This document shows, in pieces, positions 54,410-62,314 of a stretch of 64,000 nucleotides of DNA (positions within the stretch are counted from its first letter, which is position 1; every line of letters begins with the position of its first letter). Source of the stretch: Zobellia roscoffensis. Lineage in GTDB: Bacteria; Bacteroidota; Bacteroidia; Flavobacteriales; Flavobacteriaceae. Under the pieces are notes generated by a model. That model was not told the DNA's origin, did not search any database, and saw only the letters and a program-made list of their open reading frames with translations. A program made the translations under genes and the position numbers. Location: positions 804,504-868,503 of the forward strand of contig NZ_JADDXT010000002.1 in NCBI RefSeq assembly GCF_015330165.1. Direction: 5' to 3'.

Positions 54410-55342
54410 ATGCAAAGAAGAAAATTTATCAGCAGATCAATACAAGCCGCAACTTTAGCATCAGTAGCCGGAGTTCCTTTTCATGGTTTTGCAGACACAA
54501 CGAAATTAGATAAACGCAGTTTTTTTAAAATCTCCTTAGCGGAATGGTCATTTCATAATACACTCCGTGCCGGAAAAATGGATAATCTTGATTTTGCCGC
54601 CAAAGCTAGAAGTTTTGAATGCGAAGGTTTGGAATATGTAAATCAGTTTTTCATGGATAAGGCAAAGGATAAGACCTACCTCAAAGAAATGAATAACAGA
54701 GCCGATTCTGAAGGGGTAAAGAATGTGTTGATAATGATTGATAGAGAAGGGCAACTGGCAGATGTAGATTCCAAAAAACGTTCGCTAGCCATAGAAAACC
54801 ATCACAAGTGGATTGATGCTGCTCATTTTCTAGGTTGTCATGCCATTAGAGTGAATTTAGGAGGAGGAATTGAAAAAGGAGAGGCTACAAAAGCTGCCAT
54901 TGATTCATTACATAAACTTGCGGATTACTCCAAAGATTCCAATATCAATATTCTAGTTGAAAATCATGGCGGTTTCTCTTCTGATGGCGTATGGCTATCT
55001 AATGTAATGAAGAATGTAGAACGAGAAAACTGCGGCACATTGCCAGATTTTGGAAACTTTTGTATTGAAAAAAATAAAGAACGCGAATGTGTGAATGAGT
55101 ATGATAAGTACAAGGGGTTTGCAGAGATTTTACCCTTCGCAAAAGGAGTAAGTGCCAAATCTATTGAGTTTGATAAAATGGGCAACGAAACAACCATTGA
55201 TTATTTCAAAATGATGAAAATGGTTAAAGATTCAGGATATACCGGCTTCATAGGTATTGAATTTGGTACATCTACTGGCTCAGAAGAAGAGGGAGTTAAA
55301 TTGACTAGAGACTTACTTATAAAAGCAGGCTCACAAGTTTAA
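54410..55342 (+). CDS. Tat-exported sugar phosphate isomerase/epimerase-like TIM-barrel protein
   Basis: A 310-residue TIM-barrel protein of the xylose-isomerase-like superfamily with a twin-arginine signal (QRRKFISRSIQAATLASVAG). Key stretches are ISLAEWSFH, NILVENHGGFSSDG, TLPDFGNFC and FIGIEFGTSTG, which hold the metal-binding Glu/Asp residues. It is a distant relative of the neighbour at 53462 and 30 bases after it. Together with the GMC pair it forms the sugar-oxidation module at the end of the first long operon. Function inferred. Confidence 0.8.
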   Translation: MQRRKFISRSIQAATLASVAGVPFHGFADTTKLDKRSFFKISLAEWSFHNTLRAGKMDNLDFAAKARSFECEGLEYVNQFFMDKAKDKTYLKEMNNRADSEGVKNVLIMIDREGQLADVDSKKRSLAIENHHKWIDAAHFLGCHAIRVNLGGGIEKGEATKAAIDSLHKLADYSKDSNINILVENHGGFSSDGVWLSNVMKNVERENCGTLPDFGNFCIEKNKERECVNEYDKYKGFAEILPFAKGVSAKSIEFDKMGNETTIDYFKMMKMVKDSGYTGFIGIEFGTSTGSEEEGVKLTRDLLIKAGSQV

Positions 55343-55922
55343 CAGAAACGGAATTATCAAGCAGACTAACTACTGACTTCTTTTACCAAAATTTAAGAAC
55401 AAATGATTTAAACGGAAGAAATCTTTGACGATTGAAAACTCAAGTAATTTTTATAGTTGAAAACTAAAAGATATATCTTTCTTTAAATGAAAGGACTCCC
55501 TTCCTAAAACCTACAATTTAACAAAGTCTTTAAGAGGTCAAAAACTATTGATAGCGACCGCATAAAAATAATTTTATAAAAAATTGTAACGCCAAAAGAT
55601 TTTGTTTCAGCTGTAATAACAAATAAACAAGGGGATTGCGAGATAAAAGCACTCTTTATTCACAAGAACTATATAGACCGAACTTCTGTACGGAGAGATA
55701 CATTTAATTTACTAAAACATACATTTTACCTTAGCATTAAGATTTTTTTTGTAGTCTTCTTTTGCAAAAATTATGTACATTCATCCCTGATCTTTAATTA
55801 ACCAACCAATCTCAAAAATGAACATTTAGATCATTTGTTACCCTATTAAAGACATTTCTTATACCCTGAGTATAACTCCAAAACTATATTCGCTTATTAA
55901 CTCAAAATTCTCAATTTAACTT
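55343..55922 (+). other. 580-base gap upstream of the second SusC gene
   Basis: No gene is assigned. It is A/T-rich and must hold the control region of the second SusC/SusD pair. I see no clear TTTG-N18-TAnnTTTG match and no strong terminator. A frame without stop codons runs from 55580 to 55801 (about 74 codons), but it lacks an ATG and shows no similarity that I recognise. Confidence 0.5.
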
Positions 55923-58900
55923 ATGAAACACAAAAAACAATCGACCAAAAAACCTTTCTTGCTGCGGCTAGGGCTTTCCTTTTTAGGACTCCTACTAGCA
56001 ACGGTACAGCTACATGCCCAAGACGGTACTATTAATGGTACTGTTTCGGATGACACCGGGATGCCTTTGCCCGGTGCAAACGTTTTAGTAAAAGGAACCA
56101 CAACCGGTACCCAAACAGATTTTGATGGAAATTATACAATTTCTGCCTCTAGTGATGCTATTTTAGTATTTAGCTACATAGGGTTTTCCTCTCAAGAAGT
56201 ACCTGTTAATAATGAATCTACCATAAATATTTCCCTTGCGGAAGATGCAAGTAAGTTAGACGAAGTGGTAGTAGTTGGTTATGGCCAACAAAAAAGAGTA
56301 AACCTTACAGGCTCAGTAACTGCTGTAGACGAAGAGGCTCTGGAAGACAGAAACGTTCAAAATGCGTTTCAAGCACTTCAAGGTCAAGCAGCCGGTCTTC
56401 AAATCTCACAGAACAGCGGTGCTCCAGGTAATGAAGGATTGAACATCAAAATACGTGGTCTTAACTCTTTTGGCAGTAACAACTCTCCTTTGGTATTAAT
56501 TGATGGTGTAGAAGGTAACTTGCAGGATTTAGACCCATCTGTAATTAGCTCTATATCCGTTCTTAAAGATGCTTCCTCTGCCGCCATTTATGGTTCTCGT
56601 GCGGCAAATGGTGTTATTTTGGTGACTACCAAAACTGGTGGCAATAACAGTTTTCAAATTCAGTATAATGGTAGTGTATCAACAGAAACCTTCACTAAGG
56701 TTCCTCAAATGATATCTAATTCTGCAGATTATATGACCTTAATGAACCAAGCGTTGATAAATACACCTGGTGCTTCTGCAAATCCATATCCGCAAAATTT
56801 GATAGATGCTTATAGAAACAATCAAGGTAATCCTGCATTTCCTAATACAGACTGGTTTGATGAGGCGTCTAGAACACCAATTGTACAACGTCATGTTGTA
56901 ACGGCTAGTGGTGCTATTGAAAGTACTAGCTATAACATTTCTGTGGGTAACTGGGATCAACCAGGTATTATTCGTTCTTCAGGATTTAAGAAGAACAACT
57001 TCTTTATGAGTGTAAAATCAGATATAGGCGAAAAGCTTACTGTAGGTGGTACCGTATCCGGTGTTGCCTCTAAAACAAGTGGTCCTCAACAAGCTGGCAC
57101 AGAATCTGGTTTATTCAACTTATTTAGAGTTAGACCTACTTGGGGTGTTTATACGTTAGATGGCACAGGGCACTATTCCGGTAAAGCTTTCTCTGGTACG
57201 GACCCAGAGTTCCCAGGTTTTGATGAAGGGTTTACAAGAAACAACCCTATCGCAGAGCTTGAAGTACAAGACGGTGAAGTTTTAAACCAATATAACTTTA
57301 ACGGGAACCTGTTTTTTGACGTTAAGCTTTCAGACGATTTGGTTTGGAGTACCAAAGGAGCTTATAAGTTTGATTATGACTACTACAAAAATCAACGTAT
57401 ACAATACGATGAGTATAACTATAGAACAGGCGAATACCTTAGAACTACTCGTGACCAATCTCAATTAACTATTGACAATACATGGAGCAAGCAAACTACG
57501 TTGTTCTCCACACTTACGTATTCAAAATTAATTGGCGATCATGACTTTAAAGTTTTAGGTGGGTATAGTCAAGAAGGTTTTGACCGTAACTTCACAAGGT
57601 CACAGAGAACAGGTATCCCGAACAGACAAATCACTGATTTAGAAGGTGTAAATTCTGAAAACCAATTTACAACAGGTTTTTCTGAAAGCTGGGCTATTCA
57701 GAGTTTCTTTGGTAGAGCCAATTATAACTATAAAGAGAAGTACCTTATTGAAGCTAACGTAAGAGGCGATATTAGCTCTCGTTTTGCCAAAGGTAACAGA
57801 CTAGGTGTTTTCCCTTCGGTATCTGCTGGGTGGAGATTGGATAAAGAAAATTTCTTTCAAGATATTGATGCTGTAAGCGAATTGAAACTTAGAGGTTCTT
57901 GGGGTCAATTAGGTAACCAAAACATTGGCATAGATGTACAGGATGATGAATTAAACTCAGGTATATATCCTTACCAATCTACTTTATCCTTCGATCAGTT
58001 TGGCTACCCTTTTGGAAGCAGTGTTCTTGCCGGAGTTGGTCTAAGAAGTTTGGTTGACTCAGATATAACCTGGGAAACTACAACCGTTACTGACTTTGGA
58101 GTAGATTTTAATCTTTTCAACAGAAAACTATATGGTTCTGCAGATTACTACGTAAAAGAAACTGTAGATATCTTAAGACAATTACAAGTTGATGAAAGTA
58201 GCGGATTAGATGCTCCCGTAGTTAACCAAGGTGCCATGACCAATAAAGGTTGGGACATTGTTATTGGCCATGATAACAGCATAAACGAAGATTTACGTTA
58301 CAGCATAAACGGAAACGTGTCCTGGTTCAAAAACCGTTTAAAAACTTTTGGGGATCCAGAGATTCAGAACAGATTCACAAATGAGGAAGGCTACGCTTTT
58401 CAAGATTGGTATATGTGGGAGTCTGATGGGTATTTCCAAGATGAAGCCGAAATAGCAAGTTCAGCTGTACAACCGCAACCAGGCAAGGTAGGTTTCATTA
58501 AATTGAAAGATCAAAACGATGATGGCGTCATTGATGGAGATGACCGTATTCATATAGATGGTAGATACCCTGCTTTTGTATACGGACTTAATCTTTCGGT
58601 AAACTACAAAAATCTAGACTTTAGAATGTTCTGGGAAGGTGTAGAAGGAACTAAAAACTATATTGCCCGTGACCCGTTTAGACAAGATGGTGGTACGGAC
58701 AAAGCATGGTTAACCGAAGCATGGACACCTGAAAACAGAAACTCTAGATTGCCTGCTGTATATTATGAAACTGCTGAAACACGCAGATCTACAGTATACA
58801 ACAACTCTTTCTGGTTATGGGATACATCTTACCTTAGATTAAGAAATGTTACTTTGGGGTATTCACTGCCTACAGATGTATTGGACAAAACACCGTTCAA

Positions 58901-59042
58901 CAAGTTAAGGTTCTATTTTGCAGCAGAAAACTACCTTACTTTTCAAAAAGACTACCCTATTGATGTAGATCCGGAAGCTAATGGTGTAGATGCCTACCCG
59001 TTCAGAAAAACATTAACCCTAGGTGTAAACATGACATTTTAG
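55923..59042 (+). CDS. SusC-like TonB-dependent glycan transporter (second pair)
   Basis: A 1039-residue outer-membrane transporter. Signal peptide (to LHAQ), regulatory domain (TINGTVSDDTGMPLPGANVL), the SusC signature LDEVVVVGYGQ, plug domain (IKIRGLNSFG) and barrel to the C-terminal NMTF. It is homologous to the first SusC in the window but diverges outside the N-terminal domains, so it probably imports a different oligosaccharide. Its SusD follows after 21 bases. Confidence 0.96.
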   Translation: MKHKKQSTKKPFLLRLGLSFLGLLLATVQLHAQDGTINGTVSDDTGMPLPGANVLVKGTTTGTQTDFDGNYTISASSDAILVFSYIGFSSQEVPVNNESTINISLAEDASKLDEVVVVGYGQQKRVNLTGSVTAVDEEALEDRNVQNAFQALQGQAAGLQISQNSGAPGNEGLNIKIRGLNSFGSNNSPLVLIDGVEGNLQDLDPSVISSISVLKDASSAAIYGSRAANGVILVTTKTGGNNSFQIQYNGSVSTETFTKVPQMISNSADYMTLMNQALINTPGASANPYPQNLIDAYRNNQGNPAFPNTDWFDEASRTPIVQRHVVTASGAIESTSYNISVGNWDQPGIIRSSGFKKNNFFMSVKSDIGEKLTVGGTVSGVASKTSGPQQAGTESGLFNLFRVRPTWGVYTLDGTGHYSGKAFSGTDPEFPGFDEGFTRNNPIAELEVQDGEVLNQYNFNGNLFFDVKLSDDLVWSTKGAYKFDYDYYKNQRIQYDEYNYRTGEYLRTTRDQSQLTIDNTWSKQTTLFSTLTYSKLIGDHDFKVLGGYSQEGFDRNFTRSQRTGIPNRQITDLEGVNSENQFTTGFSESWAIQSFFGRANYNYKEKYLIEANVRGDISSRFAKGNRLGVFPSVSAGWRLDKENFFQDIDAVSELKLRGSWGQLGNQNIGIDVQDDELNSGIYPYQSTLSFDQFGYPFGSSVLAGVGLRSLVDSDITWETTTVTDFGVDFNLFNRKLYGSADYYVKETVDILRQLQVDESSGLDAPVVNQGAMTNKGWDIVIGHDNSINEDLRYSINGNVSWFKNRLKTFGDPEIQNRFTNEEGYAFQDWYMWESDGYFQDEAEIASSAVQPQPGKVGFIKLKDQNDDGVIDGDDRIHIDGRYPAFVYGLNLSVNYKNLDFRMFWEGVEGTKNYIARDPFRQDGGTDKAWLTEAWTPENRNSRLPAVYYETAETRRSTVYNNSFWLWDTSYLRLRNVTLGYSLPTDVLDKTPFNKLRFYFAAENYLTFQKDYPIDVDPEANGVDAYPFRKTLTLGVNMTF

Positions 59043-59063
59043 TCAATCAAAAAATAATATATA

Positions 59064-60602
59064 ATGAAAAAGACAATCATATTATTCGCACTATCCTTTC
59101 TGGGGATTTCGATAAGTTCGTGCGAGGACGACTTTTTAGACAAGCAGCCTTCTTCTCAATTGCCTTCCGACACTTTTTGGAAGACTGAGCAGGATGCACA
59201 ACTGGCATTGACCGGAGTATATAGTAACTTACAACAAAATATGTTGGCTATTCGTGCCGATGGTGGATGGCCTCCAACCATTAAACCAAACTGGGATGCT
59301 CTTACAGATGACTGTTACCAAACATTCAACTATGGCTTTAGAGAGCTTATTGATGGTACAGCTTCAGCTACCTCTGGCGGAAACAATGGTGCAATTGCTC
59401 AACTTTACAATGTATGTTATAAAGGAATTCAAACATGTAATTTCTTTTTAGCCAACATAGATCAAGTTGAGAACATTGAAGCAGACAAACTAAACGACTG
59501 GAAAGCTCAGGCAAGTACTTTACGTGCTTTTTTCTATTACAATTTGGTTACTACTTATGGAGAGGTTCCTCTTAGAATAGAACCAACTACTTTGGAGAAT
59601 CAGGATTTACCTAAAAACTCTGAATCAGAAATTTTTGCTCAAATTGAAACAGACCTAATATTTGCAACAGCAAATTTATCAGAAGCTCCATACAATGACG
59701 GTTATGTAGTAAAAGGTTCCGCTAGTGCATTATTGGCAAGAACATACTTGTACCAAGGTAAATATGCTGAAGCAGCTGTAGCGGCAAAAGCAGTAATGGA
59801 CGGTGGCAGTTTTTCCCTTTCCACTAATTATGAAGACCTTTTTATTGACGCTGGACAGGCTGATAATCCAGAAATTATATTTTCTACCAAATACTCAAGC
59901 GCTCCTGGAGAATTCCAAGACAGAGGTAGTGAAATCATGATTGGCTTTTGGGGAACCCTTAAACCAACTGAAGATTTTGTAAACTCTTTTGAAGCTACCG
60001 ATGGTTTGCCTATAGATGAGTCTCCACTATATGATGCAAGCAACCCTTTAGAAAATCGTGACCCTAGATTAAGTAAAATCGTACTAGAAGGCGAATGGAA
60101 TCCAGAAATTGAGCAAAAAACATTGTCTGGTTTTGGATTGTTAAAATGGATTTCTCCTCAAACTAGAGCTTCTTTCGTACAGAATTTTACTGAAGGAACA
60201 GATTACATTCACATTCGTTATGCAGATGTTCTTTTGATGTATGCCGAAGGAAAAATTGAATCAGGAAGCATTGACACTTCTGTACTAGACGCTATTAACG
60301 CAGTAAGAGCAAGAGCCTATGGCGTAGCGATAGGAGATACTGGTTCGTACCCGGCAATTACCACTACAGACCCAGGCGAACTTCGCGAAGCAGTTCGTAA
60401 TGAGCGTAGATATGAACTAGGATTTGAAGGTTTGCGATACTTTGATCTTAAACGTTGGGGTATAGCAGAAGAAGTACTTAATGGTTTTTACGATTCTCAC
60501 GTAGATGCTAACAGGATATTCTTACCTAAACATTACAAATGGCCATTGCCACAAAGTGCAATAGACAAAAATGACGCACTAGAGCAAAACCCAGATTACT
60601 AA
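59064..60602 (+). CDS. SusD-like glycan-binding lipoprotein (second pair)
   Basis: A 512-residue RagB/SusD lipoprotein (C20 in ISSCEDD). The start LDKQPSSQLPSDTFWKTEQDA is typical, as are LRAFFYYNLVTTYGEVPL, LLARTYLYQGKYAEA and the end NERRYELGFEGLRYFDLKRWG with LEQNPDY. It is shorter than the first SusD by about 90 residues, which suggests a different ligand. A strong terminator follows it. Confidence 0.95.
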   Translation: MKKTIILFALSFLGISISSCEDDFLDKQPSSQLPSDTFWKTEQDAQLALTGVYSNLQQNMLAIRADGGWPPTIKPNWDALTDDCYQTFNYGFRELIDGTASATSGGNNGAIAQLYNVCYKGIQTCNFFLANIDQVENIEADKLNDWKAQASTLRAFFYYNLVTTYGEVPLRIEPTTLENQDLPKNSESEIFAQIETDLIFATANLSEAPYNDGYVVKGSASALLARTYLYQGKYAEAAVAAKAVMDGGSFSLSTNYEDLFIDAGQADNPEIIFSTKYSSAPGEFQDRGSEIMIGFWGTLKPTEDFVNSFEATDGLPIDESPLYDASNPLENRDPRLSKIVLEGEWNPEIEQKTLSGFGLLKWISPQTRASFVQNFTEGTDYIHIRYADVLLMYAEGKIESGSIDTSVLDAINAVRARAYGVAIGDTGSYPAITTTDPGELREAVRNERRYELGFEGLRYFDLKRWGIAEEVLNGFYDSHVDANRIFLPKHYKWPLPQSAIDKNDALEQNPDY

Positions 60603-60665
60603 TTGTATTAAAAACATGAGAACAGTAACCTATCTGTTTTTATTAAAATTGTTGAGTTAGTTTTT

Positions 60666-60703
60666 AAAAAAGCCAGTTGACCTTATTGTCTTCTGGCTTT
60701 TTT
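60666..60703 (+). terminator. Strong rho-independent terminator after the second SusD
   Basis: AAAAAAGCCAG pairs perfectly with CTGGCTTTTTT, with an inner GAC/GTC pair. It separates the SusC/SusD genes from the sulfatase gene at 60758, and a small inverted repeat (TACCAT and ATGGTA, 60712-60729) lies between. The downstream gene needs its own promoter or read-through; none is clear. Confidence 0.85.
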
Positions 60704-60757
60704 CATCCCTTTACCATAAATTAATGGTATTTTCAACCTCTATTTGATAGTCCGCTC

Positions 60758-62287
60758 ATGAGATGTTTTAAGAGAAGATTAAATTTGTTCACCACACTTT
60801 TTACTTTAGTGGCAATTACCCACACCTATGCTCAAAAACCCAATATTGTCATTATTTATGCAGATGATATGGGGTATGGAGATTTACAATGTCAAAATCC
60901 AAATTCAAAAATACCAACACCCAACCTCAACAAATTAGCTTCTGAGGGCATGCGGTTTACGGACGCCCATAGTTCTTCTGGAATTTGCTCACCTAGTAGA
61001 TATGCTCTTCTCACTGGTACTTATCACTGGCGTAGACAGCACGGCATTGTAAATTCATTTGGACCTCCATTCTTTGATGAATCGGATGTAACACTACCCG
61101 AAATACTGAAGAATAACGGTTACGAAACAGCAGCTATTGGGAAATGGCATTTAGGATGGAACTGGAATTTTATAAATAATGACCCATCCGGAGAAAGAAC
61201 ATATTGGAATAAAACACATCAAGTCTATTTAGTTGAGGATATTGATTGGAAAGCACCATTAACAGGAGGACCACTAGACAGAGGATTCGATTATTATTTT
61301 GGTGATGGAACTATTAACTTCCCTCCCTATGCTTGGGTTGAAAATGATAAATTTGTTACGGCCCCAAATGATTTCTTTGAATTTAATAAATTTGAAAGAG
61401 AGGTAAAAGAAGAAGACTGGGATTCTCGCCCAGGACCTAAAGTAGAAGGCTGGGATCCGTATACCGTATTACCAACATTGACTAAAAAAACAACAGCATG
61501 GATTGGCAAACAAAATAAAGAGAAGCCTTTTTTTCTGTATTTGGCACTTCCTTCTCCGCACGCACCGATTATACCTAATGATGAGTTTGATGGAACTTCA
61601 CAAGCTGGAGGTTATGGTGATTTTATGGTACAAACAGATTGGGTAGCCGGACAGGTATTAGAAGCTTTAAAAACAAATGGATTTGAGGAGAATACTATAG
61701 TAATCTTTACTTCAGACAATGGCCCGGAAAAATATGCTTTTGAACGTGCAGAAAAATATGACCATTTTAGCATGGGAGATTTTAGAGGTTTAAAACGTGA
61801 TGTTTGGGAAGGCGGTCATCATGTACCGTTCATAATCAAATGGCCTGGCAATATTAAAGAGGGTACGGTTTCGGAAGAAGTTATTTCCCAAGTAGATATT
61901 ATGGCTACCCTAGCCAATATAACTAACACTACTCTACATAACAAAACAGCTCCGGATAGCTACAACCTACTACCACTGATAAAAGGTAAGAAATATAAAA
62001 CACCACTTCGGGAGGCAACAGTTCACAACACGTACGATGGTATTTGGGGCTTACGAAAAGGGAAATGGCTATATATCAACAAGTCTTCTGGCGAACACTC
62101 AAAAATGCCCGACTCTTTTAAAGAACTAAGAGGATACAAAGATTTTGACACGCCTGCCCTACTTTTTGATATGAACAAAGACGTTGAACAAAGAAATAAT
62201 ATTTTTGAAGCACATCCTGAAGTAATAGTAGAAATGGCTTCACTTTTAAAAACCTATAAAGACCAGGGGTATTCCGTAAAACGGTAA
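60758..62287 (+). CDS. S1 family sulfatase
   Basis: A 509-residue periplasmic sulfatase with a signal peptide (to TYAQ). C77 in CSPSR is the formylglycine site; ADDMGYGDL has the paired metal aspartates; IGKWHLGW and TSDNGPEKYAF complete the site. The CSPSRYALLTGTYHWR run is typical of the arylsulfatase A-like S1 subfamilies that act on sulfated polysaccharides. Followed after 27 bases by the lipoprotein gene at the window end. Confidence 0.93.
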   Translation: MRCFKRRLNLFTTLFTLVAITHTYAQKPNIVIIYADDMGYGDLQCQNPNSKIPTPNLNKLASEGMRFTDAHSSSGICSPSRYALLTGTYHWRRQHGIVNSFGPPFFDESDVTLPEILKNNGYETAAIGKWHLGWNWNFINNDPSGERTYWNKTHQVYLVEDIDWKAPLTGGPLDRGFDYYFGDGTINFPPYAWVENDKFVTAPNDFFEFNKFEREVKEEDWDSRPGPKVEGWDPYTVLPTLTKKTTAWIGKQNKEKPFFLYLALPSPHAPIIPNDEFDGTSQAGGYGDFMVQTDWVAGQVLEALKTNGFEENTIVIFTSDNGPEKYAFERAEKYDHFSMGDFRGLKRDVWEGGHHVPFIIKWPGNIKEGTVSEEVISQVDIMATLANITNTTLHNKTAPDSYNLLPLIKGKKYKTPLREATVHNTYDGIWGLRKGKWLYINKSSGEHSKMPDSFKELRGYKDFDTPALLFDMNKDVEQRNNIFEAHPEVIVEMASLLKTYKDQGYSVKR

Positions 62288-62314
62288 ATTAGTCCTCCTT
62301 TTTAAAATAAATCC

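Noticed and set aside
55580..55801. Open frame of about 74 codons in the gap before the second SusC gene
   Set aside because: No ATG or other good start, no recognisable similarity, and a stretch of this length without stops can arise by chance in A/T-rich DNA.
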